A stretch of DNA of 64,000 nucleotides from Paraspadella gotoi (Eukaryota; Chaetognatha), in assembly GCA_051294375.1 (NCBI GenBank), contig CM119267.1, forward strand, positions 12,657,081 through 12,721,080, read 5' to 3'. Shown piece after piece: positions 45,721-56,210 of this stretch; within the stretch, counting starts at the first letter, position 1; every line of letters starts with the position of its first letter. The position numbers and the translations under genes were made by a program. The notes under the pieces were generated by a model. The model was not told the origin of the DNA, searched no databases, and was given only the letters and a program-made list of their open reading frames with translations.

Positions 45721-47331
45721 GCGGATATCCTCGCGATGGAATATAAAGATGCCGAATCGTCCAAAGGAAAACGTACAAAAGATTCGGACATTGAACACTG
45801 GTCGCTGCGAATCGCGCGGCAGTGCTCAAACTCCCACAAAAAACTTCGTCTGATCGCGACGATAAAATCCGTGATCATGAATTGGATAGAGTGGAGGAAA
45901 GCATTGCGCCATGACGTAGATGCTAAACCAAAAAAGATGAAATGGTTAAACCTAAACGACTTAAAAAACGCTGAACTCATCCAATGTCGAGCGTTGCAAA
46001 AGCGCTATTTTTCGGATGAGTACCGCCAACTTTGGGATAAAGAAGTTCGATCCCCAGATGCGCGGGCAGAGCTGACGCAGACGAGATCCCCGCTGCGTCA
46101 ACTCAACCCCTTCCTAGATTCATCAGACGTTATTCGAATAGGCGGTCGAATCGGAAAAGCGGACTTGGACTACGAGACCCGACATCCGATCGCGCTACCA
46201 AAAAACGATCAAATTGTCCGCGATTATATTCGGCATGTACATGAAAAGGAAGCGCACGCAGGCGTAGAGCACACCCTCGCAAATATCCGACGCCGATTTC
46301 ATATACCTTCAGCGCGTCAGGTTGTGAGATCCGTCATAAAGCGTTGTGTTAGTTGTCAGAAAAATTTTCGCGCGCCAGCCACCCAAAAGATGAGTGATCT
46401 TCCCGAGGATCGACTCACTATCGGAGTTCCTTTTGGAGTGACAGGCGTGGACATTTTTGGCCCCTTCAATGTCGTCCACGGAGGTAGAGGCAGCACCAAA
46501 CGATGGGTGGCCTTATATACGTGTTTTAAATCCAGAGCTGTCCATCTTGAGGTTTTGCATGACCTATCCTCTTCCTCATTTATTAATTCAATAATCCGGT
46601 TCAATTCCCGCCGTCCCGGAACGAAAAAATTTTATAGCGACAATGGGACGAACTTACGTGGAGCGGATACGGAATTGAAAGCGGCAGTAGGAAGATGGAG
46701 GGAAGAACAGGTTCATAAGAAAATGGTTGAATATGGGGTCGAATGGGTTTTTGGTCCTCCCCACGCCCCGCAATGGGGCGGAGTATGGGAGAGACTCGTA
46801 CAATCTACAAAAAAACATTTAACCGCAATTCTGAAAAAAGATAAATTACAACTTGAAGTTTTGACCACAGCTTTAGCTTCCGTTGAAAGCATACTTAACC
46901 GCCGTCCGTTAACACGAATTGGCGAAGACCCACGTGACATGGAAGCTCTGACGCCAGCCACAATCCTCTACCCGAGTGTCTATGCCCCTTCGAGAGCAAT
47001 AATCGTGCCCCCAGAATCCGTCGATGGCGATGCCCTAAGGAGCACGTGGAAACAGGCAAGACGTTTGAGCGAAGAGTTTTGGGATCGATGGAAACATGAA
47101 TATGTGGTTACCCTTCAACAGCGCCAAAAATGGCAAACTACACAGGAGAACTTAAAAGAAAATCAACTGGTTTTAATGGTAGATGAATTAAAATCACGCG
47201 ACCAATGGAGATTGGCGCAGATCATTGATGCCGGCGACGGCACGCACGTGAGGCGTGTGCGTGTGCGTACAGCGGACGACAAAATTTTTGAACGCGATCG
47301 TAATAAACTTGTGCCACTTGAATGTGATTAA
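45700..47331 (+). CDS. BEL/Pao pol: integrase
   Basis: The frame is open from 45,634. Homology-like sequence starts near 45,715 (PFPADILAMEYKDAE), the continuation of pol after a one-base frame change beside a CCCC run. The His/Cys zinc domain reads HVHEKEAHAGVEHTLANI, then KRCVSCQ. The catalytic D,D,E core is complete: GVDIFGPF, FYSDNGTNL, and GGVWERLVQ with PPHAPQWGG before it. The C-terminal ~90 residues (FWDRWKHEYV, DQWRLAQIIDAGDG, RTADDKIFERDRNKLVPLE) match the DUF5641-type tail of BEL/Pao integrases. The protein inserts element cDNA into the host genome. It ends at TAA (47,329-47,331). Confidence 0.9.
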   Translation: MSPKPFPADILAMEYKDAESSKGKRTKDSDIEHWSLRIARQCSNSHKKLRLIATIKSVIMNWIEWRKALRHDVDAKPKKMKWLNLNDLKNAELIQCRALQKRYFSDEYRQLWDKEVRSPDARAELTQTRSPLRQLNPFLDSSDVIRIGGRIGKADLDYETRHPIALPKNDQIVRDYIRHVHEKEAHAGVEHTLANIRRRFHIPSARQVVRSVIKRCVSCQKNFRAPATQKMSDLPEDRLTIGVPFGVTGVDIFGPFNVVHGGRGSTKRWVALYTCFKSRAVHLEVLHDLSSSSFINSIIRFNSRRPGTKKFYSDNGTNLRGADTELKAAVGRWREEQVHKKMVEYGVEWVFGPPHAPQWGGVWERLVQSTKKHLTAILKKDKLQLEVLTTALASVESILNRRPLTRIGEDPRDMEALTPATILYPSVYAPSRAIIVPPESVDGDALRSTWKQARRLSEEFWDRWKHEYVVTLQQRQKWQTTQENLKENQLVLMVDELKSRDQWRLAQIIDAGDGTHVRRVRVRTADDKIFERDRNKLVPLECD

Positions 47332-47599
47332 CCATATATCTGGACTTTACTATAGAACTATTATTTGTACATTTCGTAAAGATATATATACCCCCTTTAC
47401 CTTTTTTTAATAACTCGAACTCGAATTATGAAAACTGGTCTCCAGCTTATCATTATTTTTATTTTTATCTATTTATTTTTTTTTTTTTTTCTTTTTTTTT
47501 TTTCTCTTCTCGTTGTTGTAAACTCACTGCAATGAAATAAATATTTGCTTGCTTTAATGCCAATCTCTGGATTTCCAAAGAAATAGTTATTAAATTTTT

Positions 47600-47620
47600 T
47601 TTTATGTTTACTTAATCCAG
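47600..47620 (+). promoter_or_regulatory. Candidate 3' splice site before the accessory ORF
   Basis: A pyrimidine/AT-rich tract leads to ACTTAATCCAG, with AG at 47,619-47,620, 21 bases before the ATG of the accessory frame. A subgenomic spliced mRNA would place this ATG first. Confidence 0.4.
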
Positions 47621-47641
47621 AGTTTCTTTGCTGATAACAAA

Positions 47642-48684
47642 ATGGCTCATTTTCCAAACTCTCATGCCTTTCAATTGAATATGCCGGGAACTGGAACTAC
47701 AGTAGTCACGTTCCATCCGATGGCTATCGGTCCGGCATCCGCATGGATAGCCTATGGTAGGCGACGCAATGCATTATCCGTCTACACGATTCTTGAGTCG
47801 ATGAGTTCCGACTCTATGATACGTGAACTTCGCTCTTGGGCAGAGGCCGGAGATTTGACCGCCCTGTTCCCCCCCCCTGGAACGGCCAATATCATCTGGG
47901 ACCTTCACACAGCAACAAGACGACCCGTTAGTATCGTCGCTCGGGCCGAATGGCCAAACGGAAGACCGATTAACCCCGGACCGGACTCAGTTGTAACCAC
48001 ATTACAAAGTGGCATTTATGTCAACCTAGAGGAAGCCCGACATCGTCTTTCCTCTATTCTCAATCAAAGAGACAGGCCCGCACGCCGATCCCTGAGTGTT
48101 GAGCGACCCGCTCCACCCAGATCTGCATCATTACGTCCCCCTCCACGTACATCAACCCTTCCTCCTCCCCCTCTGATGCCGCCGGTTCAACCGGCGTTGA
48201 ATCCAGAGGGAAGGGTGGAGGCAACTCCAGAAAACGTCGAAACCAAATCTAAGCAGAAGCGCACTGGCAGACGACTTGAGAGAAGCCAATTAAGGATGCA
48301 AAAATTCTTGCTAAAGGTGAAGCCAACGGAAACCGAGTCGGCCCCAGTCCCAACTAAAAGTTATCCTTCATCGACGAATCCTCAACCAGCACCCACGGAC
48401 CAAAACCCAAAAGATCCCTTCAATTTACATCTTATTGCAACCCCCACACTCGAGTCTGGATGTTCCGACTCTTCTGACGCTCTTGTTTACCACCCCATTT
48501 CAACCAAAAGCTGGTCCGACCAAGTCGAGGAGGTAGACCGAGAGAACCGAAGAAGGAAAAGAGATACAGAGATCGAGCACGATCTCTCGACCGGTGTCTT
48601 GGGTCACATACCAATGCACACGCCGGAAGCTACGTCGACGCCAATACTTGTCCCGACTACATCCACGGAATCTGGAGATCAGAG
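47642..48684 (+). CDS. BEL/Pao accessory ORF, putative exon 1 (unrecognised protein)
   Basis: A clean open frame starts at an ATG in a good context (AACAAAATGG), 310 bases after the integrase stop. It would read on to 48,739 if unspliced (365 codons). Residues 1-150 look like a compact domain (GTTVVTFHPMAIGPASAWIA, WAEAGDLTALFPPPGTANII). Residues 155-200 are proline-rich (RPAPPRSASLRPPPR). Residues 205-225 are basic (KSKQKRTGRRLERSQLRMQK). The rest is Ser/Thr/Pro-rich. There is no signal peptide, membrane helix or Cys pattern, so it is not an env. I recognise no family. Its codon-like, GC-rich composition matches pol, not the AT-rich surroundings, which supports real coding. Confidence 0.65.
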
Positions 48685-48829
48685 GTTTTTTCGTAACATG
48701 ATGAATGATAATAAGAAGAATAAATTGGTTAAAAATTAACTATTAATTATAAAATGATTTATTTTGTCTTTCATTTCTTTACCTTTTCCTCTTGATGTAA
48801 TCTTTTTTTATTTTTACTCTTTACATCAG
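48685..48829 (+). other. Candidate intron of the accessory gene
   Basis: It starts GTTTTTTCG (a weak donor after CAGAG) and ends with a strong pyrimidine tract and CATCAG acceptor. Joining 48,684 to 48,830 keeps the frame: two bases of an Arg codon on the left, one on the right. The donor is weaker than the acceptor, and phase agreement alone has a one-in-three chance. The donor could lie elsewhere. Confidence 0.4.
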
Positions 48830-49736
48830 GCGTGTTACCTTCAGAACCCCCACCAACGAAACGGAGCCCGTCATCTCCGTATCCCTTCGCGAAGTTCCAG
48901 AGGGATGGCTGGAAAACACCATCAACGAGAGGCGAAAGCGCGACTTTACATCGGAATCCGACTCTGGAGCGGAAAACGTCACTCCCGTCCAATCGCAACC
49001 GCCCCAGCCAGCTGCCTCCAAAGAACCCATTCAATGGGGCTTGCCACCAGCAGAGAGAAAGGAAGCCCTGGACAAATACAACAAGGAACAGGAGAGCCGC
49101 TTCAAGTCGGGCAGAATGACAAAGAAAGATAAAGAAAGGTGGCAAAACTACAAAATATGGGACAAAGAAAATGAAGCCACCACCTTCAAACGTCCACAGC
49201 CCCTTCCCCCCCGTAAGAAGAAAATGTCCCTTCCTTCACACCGCGGACGTCCGCAGTCTACTCCCTCTACTATTGATAACGACGGATTCCGTTGTCGAGA
49301 TGTAAGAGAGGAGTATAGAGCTACCGCCATTAAATTTACTGAATCTTCGACCCTTCAAGAGGCGGAACCCCAATTCGACGAGTCTGCGACCGCGGTTAGT
49401 GAGGATACGGTCACCCCTCCCCCCAACGTCGAGGTTGTCCCGACGGAAACCCCCGATGTCCTTTTTCCCTCTACTGTCTCGTCCCTCAATTCCTCGTTCA
49501 CCACTTCAGCTTCAACGACGAATTTTGCAGAGACCGCGACGGAGGCAACGATTCAGTCCTCCGCCAATGATTCTTTCAGTTCCGCTTGTTCAACATGCCT
49601 TCATCCGCCATACGAGATGCCCAGATTGGAGAGGATTGCGTCGCTCCCCCTCATGCACATTACTCCGGAATGCGAACGCGCTTTACTCGGCGAGGATGAG
49701 GACGAGCGAATGGACGACGACAGCGACGATCTATAA
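48830..49736 (+). CDS. BEL/Pao accessory ORF, putative exon 2 (unrecognised protein)
   Basis: This frame has no stop from 48,831 to TAA at 49,734-49,736 (about 302 codons), and has no ATG in a suitable place at its start, as expected for a downstream exon. The N-terminal ~60 residues contain EVPEGWLENTINERRKRDF. Residues 65-115 are highly charged and helical (KEALDKYNKEQESRFKSG, KKDKERWQNYKIW). A basic patch (PPRKKKM) follows. A long Ser/Thr-rich stretch with CSTCLHPPYE follows, and the tail is very acidic (GEDEDERMDDDSDDL). There is no membrane segment. It is probably the C-terminal half of the protein started at 47,642. Confidence 0.6.
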
Positions 49737-49740
49737 GATA

Positions 49741-49778
49741 GCGTCACAGTCTAGTGAACTGTAACAGCGTGACGCTCC
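49741..49778 (+). other. Stem-loop just after the accessory stop codon
   Basis: AGCGTCAC pairs with GTGACGCT, with an inner ACAGT/ACTGT pair. It lies five bases past the TAA. It may be an RNA structure in the 3' untranslated region of the element. Confidence 0.45.
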
Positions 49779-50752
49779 TTCAGACCCGGAAAATGTTAAA
49801 GGACTTGATTTTTGAAAATGGACTTGTTCTTATGCGTGAATTTTCTCGACGACTTTACAAGCTACGGAGTTCCGCTATGGTCGGAACTCCGACCTTCCGG
49901 ACTTTCCAGGAATACCGGCGTCGCTTGTAAAGCAGGTATTATTCTTGGTTTCTGTAATAAGTTAATAAGATATAATTTGGTGACATTTTATTCAAAATGT
50001 AAAATAACGTCTATTGAATTCATGGTAATTTCGTGGCATTACGTTTCGTCATAAATTTTTTCCCTTTTTTTCTTTCCTTCCTTTAGTTTAAATTTTAGTT
50101 ACATTTCACTTTCGAATTTTGTTTAAATTTGCCATTTACGTAACGGAATTCCGACGTTTGTTTTTTAAATTTAGTCACGTTTCATAATTTGGTAAAAAAA
50201 AAAAAAAAAAAAATTCTTTTTTTTATTACGGATTTCCGTTAAAACTGTTTAATTTTTTGGCGTTTACGTAACGGTTGTCCGACGTTTTATTGTTACAAGA
50301 ATTAAGTATATGTTACACTGATAAAACGTTGCTTTGTAGAATTAAGTTTAGTTTCAAAGACGTACATTATTTCGTAGGATTTTCATTCACACATGTTCCT
50401 TTTTTTTTCTCTCTCTTTGATCATGTAACAAAGTAAGAATTGAAATTGAAATCATGATTATTAATTGTTACGATAGAGAAACATAGGTTTTTTTTTTTTT
50501 TTTTTTACGTCATGTCATTACGTTTAAAGACGGGCTAAAAAGAAAATTATAATTAGACTTATTTCATTTTTCTTTTCATTCTCTTTTCTCTCTCCTTTTT
50601 TTTTTTACTTTTTTTCTTTCCCCTCTCCTGCTTTATTCTCGTCATATCTTCTTCTCCTTTTCTTTTCTATTTCACCTTTACCTTTCTCTACTCACCTTCC
50701 TCTGATAGAGGGCAAATATGGCCGTTTTCCCTCCGGGAAATCGGAGTGGGGG
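49779..50752 (+). other. BEL 3' untranslated region with a second large hairpin and polypurine tract
   Basis: 49,847-49,931 can form a two-part hairpin: outer stem CTTTACAAGC/GCTTGTAAAG, inner stem GGAGTTCCG/CGGAACTCC. 50,120-50,310 holds two diverged copies of a unit with ATTTACGTAACGG and TCCGACGTTT. Poly(A)/poly(T) runs lie at 50,193-50,211 and 50,489-50,506. The final GGAGTGGGGG (50,743-50,752) is a purine tract directly before the TGATGAG start of the 3' LTR. There is no coding frame. Confidence 0.6.
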
Positions 50753-51253
50753 TGATGAGAGATGCCTCCCCTTTTTCTCATTTTATTCATTGTTCTCTTA
50801 TTTCATTGTACTATGATTCTCTTTTACTTTAGTGCTTTCGTGTATGCCTTTCTTTTTTACTTTTAGGTTACATAGTTTACCGGACCCGTCTCTAAACGGC
50901 TTTTTACGGGCTATGAGCCCCGGCCTTTCATATCATACACCTTGTCGCCAACTTTTAGATACCACGACTTAGGGCCATGAGCCCACAAGACTGTCTGATG
51001 ATAGACTCGTGACTCTTGCAAGACGGTGCGAACAGGCGTCTTGACACCCTCAACTTCGACGCTTCAGTTTTCATCACCATCATTACGGGGTCGCGGAGAC
51101 CGCGGCGTTCCCGGAGCGGACGTCGACTTAGCCGCGCCCATCTCCGGCGGAGACGAGGGGAGAAGGCTAGGGGCCCACCCAGTACCGGCCTGACGGGTCG
51201 TCGACAAAGGAGACGTCTCAGGGGAGTCAGGTTCGGATCCCTATTCCGCGACA
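50753..51253 (+). mobile_element. 3' LTR of the BEL/Pao element
   Basis: It starts TGATGAGAGATGCC, ends ATTCCGCGACA, and pairs with 26,870-27,352. It is followed directly by sequence (AGTACAACTTTATA) that aligns with the interior of the reversed Gypsy copy at about 39,430 (AAGGTAAACTTTATA), so the BEL element sits inside a Gypsy sequence on this side. Confidence 0.75.
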
Positions 51254-51254
51254 A

Positions 51255-51875
51255 GTACAACTTTATAATCAGTGGGTCTTGGATAGTGGAATTAAATGCG
51301 ATTGGGCAGATCATTACGCTAAATTGCGTCAACCAGATGGAGAATTGATCGACTTTATCGAGAAACACATTCCTCTTTATCCTGACTTCAAAATTACTTC
51401 ATTTGTGGTCAATCTTGAAGACATAACCTTTAGCTGCAACATTCCTGTCTACGAATTGGACTATCGTGTCAGCCAGGTGACTGAACAATTCCTTCGACAA
51501 GTGGAAACTTATTGTTGCCCTAAAAGTTTCATACAAAGTGTGTCTTGCTCAGCCTGTGTCTCTAGATCGAGTGTTTCTCTCTTTGATCACCCTGAAGCAG
51601 ATTTTGAATCTAACACCTTCACTCTTAACAATTCCGAGATCTTCAAGTCCTTTAGCTCAAAATTGGGCCCTGCCTTCTTCGATCACCCCAAAACTCGTCT
51701 GGAAATTAACAATTATATTATAAGAAGTACCGAATCGCTTTATGCCCAATATGCAAACTATCTTCATGAGATGTTGCCATACATAATCACTCAGGGTCCG
51801 CCCAAGACACTTTCACTCCTTTCATACGACATTACAGATTTCCCGATGACTCATCCTCTGTTTGACAGAGCTTGA
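51255..51875 (+). CDS. Extra ORF upstream of Gypsy gag, 5'-truncated
   Basis: A frame of about 200 codons ending at 51,875, just before gag. It includes IDFIEKHIPLYPDFKITSF, YRVSQVTEQFLRQVETYCC and SNTFTLNNSEIFKSFSSKLG. The same protein is recognisable in decayed form at 38,900-39,600 on the minus strand, where it extends upstream to a Cys/His cluster. The 5' part here has been replaced by the BEL LTR. The conserved frame in two copies argues that it belongs to the element. I know no family for it. Confidence 0.55.
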   Translation, partial: VQLYNQWVLDSGIKCDWADHYAKLRQPDGELIDFIEKHIPLYPDFKITSFVVNLEDITFSCNIPVYELDYRVSQVTEQFLRQVETYCCPKSFIQSVSCSACVSRSSVSLFDHPEADFESNTFTLNNSEIFKSFSSKLGPAFFDHPKTRLEINNYIIRSTESLYAQYANYLHEMLPYIITQGPPKTLSLLSYDITDFPMTHPLFDRA

Positions 51876-51973
51876 GTGATTTGTTCCCTTCAAAATATAC
51901 CAATTCGCCTTTGTTTCTGTTCGCTTCGATTGTTTGTTACCACATACCTCTCACCTTTTACATAACCTCAACA

Positions 51974-53200
51974 TGGCCACCGCTAGTACCATTCGTGAGA
52001 AAGCAGCTTCGTCCCTTCCTGTGGACAAGTTTGATTCCGAGAACGATGATTTCGAGGAATGGATTGAGCTCTTTGAGAAAGCTGTTGCTTTGGCTACGTC
52101 AGCCTCTACTGAAGTTAGAAAGCATGAATTATGCCTTCATTGGCTGCCTTTGAAGTTGGATGATCCAGCTCGCGAAGTATTTAAAATGATTCCTGATAGA
52201 ACTTATGATCAGGTTAAAACCAAAAATGATTACCTTATTAAACGATCCTCAAGAGGCATATCGTTGGCAAGCTAAGAAATCTACAGTCGAATGGGATGGC
52301 AAAGAGTCCATGCATCATTTGGCTGCAAGGATTATTAAGAAAGTCAATAAATACGAAAAAGACTTGGGTGTAGATGCGAGATCCCGGGAGCTGTTTTTCA
52401 GATTCCGGAGAGCTCTGCCTAAGCCATACCGGGATGCCATTGATTTAGGATGTAATGAAGATTCGCGCACAATCAATGCAGCAAAAAGTATTGCCCTGCG
52501 TGTCCAAATTACTCAAGAAGAGGATTCTGATAACTCAAAATCTGAAAAATCTGTAGCCTTTACTGGAGCCACCATGTCAGACGACCGCCTTGCCGAAGTT
52601 GAGCGTGCCGTCGCTGGTTTGTCTACAAAATTTGAGAATTTAGCTTCGGACCTCAAACAAGATCGTAGGAAAAGAGAAGATAGAGATAGAGCTCGTGGTA
52701 GCAGAGATTATTCTCCAAGATCCCGCGACTCATCTGTTTCTTCCAACTCCAGTAGTCGTGACAACCGACGTGGTCGTGATAATCGTCGATCTTGGGGACG
52801 AAGTGGCTATAGAGATAGTAGTAGTTACAATAGCCGCGACAGTCGCAGCCGTGATAATTACGACCGCGACAGGAATCGCCGCTATAGCCGATTTGGCGAT
52901 CGCGATCGCAATAGGCCTCGCGATAGCCGCCGTAGTGACCGACAGGATTATCGTAAAGGAAATCGCGATATTCGCAACAACGATCGCGATAGACGTAATC
53001 GTGACAGATACCGGGTAGCCAATACTTCGGATGAAGACAGTGGTGAAAACCAAAGTGAAGAAGAAGCTGTCAGGAAATTTCTGAGTGACCGGAGGAAAGC
53101 CAAAAAGGCAGCAAAGAAGAACCCTCCTCCATCCGAAACGTCATCAGAAAAACTAAGGAGCGATCCTGCTATGGGTCAAGCAGAGGTCGAAGTTGATGAG
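51974..53200 (+). CDS. gag: Gypsy gag with Arg/Asp/Ser-rich tail
   Basis: It starts at ATG 51,974 (MATASTIREKA). The N-terminal ~85 residues are a capsid-type region (FEEWIELFEKAV, LHWLPLKLDDPAREVF). A frame change near 52,205-52,275 moves reading to the next frame, which continues (EAYRWQAKKSTVEW ... RELFFRFRRALPKPYRDAI). From about 52,660 to 53,010 the protein is an unusual Arg/Asp/Ser-rich stretch (RDNRRGRDNRR, RDRNRRYSRFGDRDRNRPRD) in place of the usual CCHC zinc knuckle. Such a charged tail could bind RNA. An acidic Lys/Glu-rich linker leads into the protease. Confidence 0.7.
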
Positions 53201-53449
53201 ACCCTAGACGTAAGACCTAAGTGGAAAGCAGAGTTCATGATAAGAGTCGATGGGAAAAAAGTCGCCACCTTAGGCGATACTGGGTGTACTAAAAGTTGCA
53301 TTAGTGAAGAATTCTTAAGAGACAATCCTGCTATTAAAGATCGCAGCTTTCGCCCCTTTTCCTCTAAGGGCAAAGCCATTAATGGAACTCGTGTTCTTAC
53401 AGTTGGTATAGTTAATTAGATTCCTCCATAAATTTTTAAATTTGTCAGA
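53201..53449 (+). CDS. Gypsy protease, interrupted
   Basis: In the same frame as gag, WKAEFMIRVDGKKVATLGDTGCTKSCIS carries the catalytic DTG of a retroviral-type aspartic protease. It ends at GTRVLTVGIVN, then a stop at 53,417-53,419. The C-terminal part (VKGLVQPIILG region) reappears at 55,760. A 2.3-kb segment is inserted in between. Confidence 0.7.
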
Positions 53450-55737
53450 ACGTTTTTCTCTTTTTTTCCATATTTTTTTGACACGCTAAACGTTTCTCTG
53501 ATTACGCAAAATTTCATGAAAAAAATAAAAAAATAATAGTACCAATAGTTAGTGTTATGTCTCGAATAGATGGAAAAAAAACCTCGTTTAAAAATTCGAT
53601 CGGGAAGTGGGGTAACTAAGGCTTACCAATGGCATCCTCCACGCCAATCGTTCTCTCAAATAATTTTTTTTATTTAATACATTTGAAAGGGAAAAAAAGA
53701 AAATTCAGAATGCAGGTTGCAGAAAGGGTACAGATAATATGGACATACTGACATGATAATCATGACCTTTTATGTCTTGTGAAAGGGGGGCAGTAAAGAA
53801 ACCTAAAAAATTCGATCATTAAGTCAGTCAATGAACCCTTTCCAATGGGCTATTCCGCGAAATTTTTTTCTTAATTTAAACGGATGATAAGTAATAAAAT
53901 TAAATTCCTTGTATAAAGGTTGTTATATTTAAAAGAAAATTATCAATACAAATAAACACAATGATGTCTTGCTTTGTCAAATATGTCACCAGCTATGTAA
54001 TTTTTTAAAATTTTATTATGATAAACAAGCAGCGTGTCAAGCTTTTTGTTTGCAGTTGAAGATAATGGAAAATGACAATTTTTTTTTCACAGACAAGAAG
54101 GTAGATGTCCAGACTGTTTATATCAATCTGAAAATATTTTTGTATTTATCATTTTTCATATTTAAAAAAACATTTTATCCAGCTACTTCATAAATTTTTG
54201 CTTGTTTTTTTACTTTAACTAAAAAATACAAGCAAATTTATAGAGTAGAGCAATTTAATGGTAATCAAAATGTAATTTAGTCTTTCCTTTTTCAAATTAC
54301 AAAAGAAGCAAAAAAATTTCACATGTCTTCATTGAAATTTTTAATGCAAAAAACTGTTATACTTTTAACTCTGATTTAAATAAAAGCTGTGTAAAGATTT
54401 ATGGATAAAATTTAATAAAACTATTTCAGAGAGGTGTCCCATGATTAGGGCTTTAATTTAATACCTCACCCACTTTCCTACCTCTTTTCTTTCCAAAGTT
54501 ATTCAAGAAAATAACTTTTTTTACCGTGAGAGAACTAAGAATTTGAACTACGCAGTACAAATCTTTGTTAAATAAAAATTTCGGCAAAGCGGGAGTATCT
54601 CAATTTATCCTATTGGTACAATACCTAAATTTTAAAATAAAACTTAAAGAAAAATTTTCCGTCCTCTTGAGACATGTCACTTTCAGGTTTACCTATCGTC
54701 TTACACATTTATGGATTATGCTGGAAGAAATCAGCAAAACGTTTTCTCTTTTTTTTAAATAGTTTGTACTAGCGCGTCAGAAATCTAAGAAGAAACTCGA
54801 AAATTTTATTCTGACAAATTTTGCCTTTCAAGGCTGATGTTTATGACTATATCTCGGAAACCATTGTAGGAATTTAAAAACGGTTTTTTGCAAGTGAACA
54901 TTGATATCATCCTCCAGGGATCGGCATAAAAATATATAAAAAAATAAACTAATATTGGCTGTCGAGTGAGGTATCTAAGTTAATGTTAAAGTTTAGAATA
55001 GACAATACTTACCTTAGAATGAACTGTAGAGTTAGGAGTTTACGTTGTTCTTAGAAATCGAGGAAGACTTTTTCAATGGAGATTTTCGTTAAAATCTGAC
55101 TACCAAATAATGTCAACGCTCCTGGGAAAAATTCAGGTAAAAAATAGATGTAAAACACTCGATTCCGATCCTGTTGCATCTGAAGGGCTCGCATTTTTTT
55201 TCTCTTGACAAATAACCATCATTTTGACATCAAACTATCAGATTCAAATGACTGGTCTGCTCGGGAAAATATTTCGACGCAATTTTTATATATAAAATAA
55301 AGGGATTTCTCAACTTCAATACAATGTCAACGCATTTAACATATGTTGTAATTTTACAATAAACTTCAAAATTCAGGAATCCGATAGCATATGTCTGAAG
55401 GGCTCTCAAAATTTTTCTTTACATTTTATATGGTTATTTTGATATGAATACGATCATGGGAAAGTGAATTAGTCCATTTTGGTGAAATTTTTATTTAAAG
55501 TAAAAGTAAAAGAGGAGCTAACGATCGGAATTCTAAGAGTTTTCAACCGGGAGTCAGATTCGGGAAAAAATCTTCTATGGCGAAAATCTTCCAAAGAAGG
55601 GGTGGATTTTCCGAAGATTTTGGTTAATATTTTCTATATTTATGGTAGGATTTTTTTGAAACTTAATATTAACAATATTGCCATCATTCTACCTTGGCCG
55701 GTATAAGAATATATTAAAAAAACCTCTGGCTTTGTTC
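53450..55737. mobile_element. AT-rich 2.3-kb insertion in the Gypsy protease
   Basis: GTCAGA flanks both ends (53,444-53,449 and 55,738-55,743), and the reversed Gypsy copy lacks this segment (about 37,060-37,140). The insert is very AT-rich. Its longest frames are about 75 codons and show no domain. The ends do not form an inverted repeat, and I cannot assign it to a class. The hexamer match may be chance. Confidence 0.45.
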
Positions 55738-56210
55738 GTCAGAGCTTAGTCCTAGTAGAGTAGTTAAAGGCCTAGTCCAGCCAATTATCTTGGCTGGACT
55801 TTTTCTGTAAATATTCAGCATCATTATGCCCTTCTGAAGGACGACTCAGGTTTCTCGGAAACCAGTCAGTCTCATTAATAGAGGATTCCCATCGCATTAC
55901 TGGATGCTATTATCAAGTGCCGGAAGACACGGTTATCCCGGCCTTATCCAAGATTCATCTTGATGCCGAGCTCAAGCTCGACAGTGACCATGCTCCACGA
56001 GCAACAAAAACAATTGTCACTGACCCATTTATAAATCATGGAGGTCATGTGTGGGCTTGTAGAGCATGTGCGTATGTTGATGAGGGCAGATTCATGACTG
56101 AACTCATCAATTGTAGTCCAGTTAGCATGAAATTGGAGGCTGGACATATCCTTGGATACGCCGAGTTTACGGATGATGAGACGTTTGATAAACTTTTCTG
56201 TGGAAACTGA
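55738..56210 (+). CDS. Gypsy protease end and linker to reverse transcriptase
   Basis: 55,760-55,830 completes the protease in shifting frames (GLVQPIIL, then a Gly-Trp/Leu-Phe region). 55,917-56,210 is open and encodes the spacer usual between protease and reverse transcriptase in Gypsy elements (VIPALSKIHLDAELKLDSD, MKLEAGHILGYAEFTDDETF). A frame change follows at about 56,200. Confidence 0.6.

Noticed and set aside
47642-49736. Envelope gene of the BEL element
   Set aside because: No signal peptide, transmembrane helix, furin-type site with a fusion peptide, or paired cysteines can be seen.
52695-53053. Overlapping Val/Ile-rich ORFs on both strands
   Set aside because: They are other-frame readings of the Arg/Asp-rich gag tail codons (CGN GAN).
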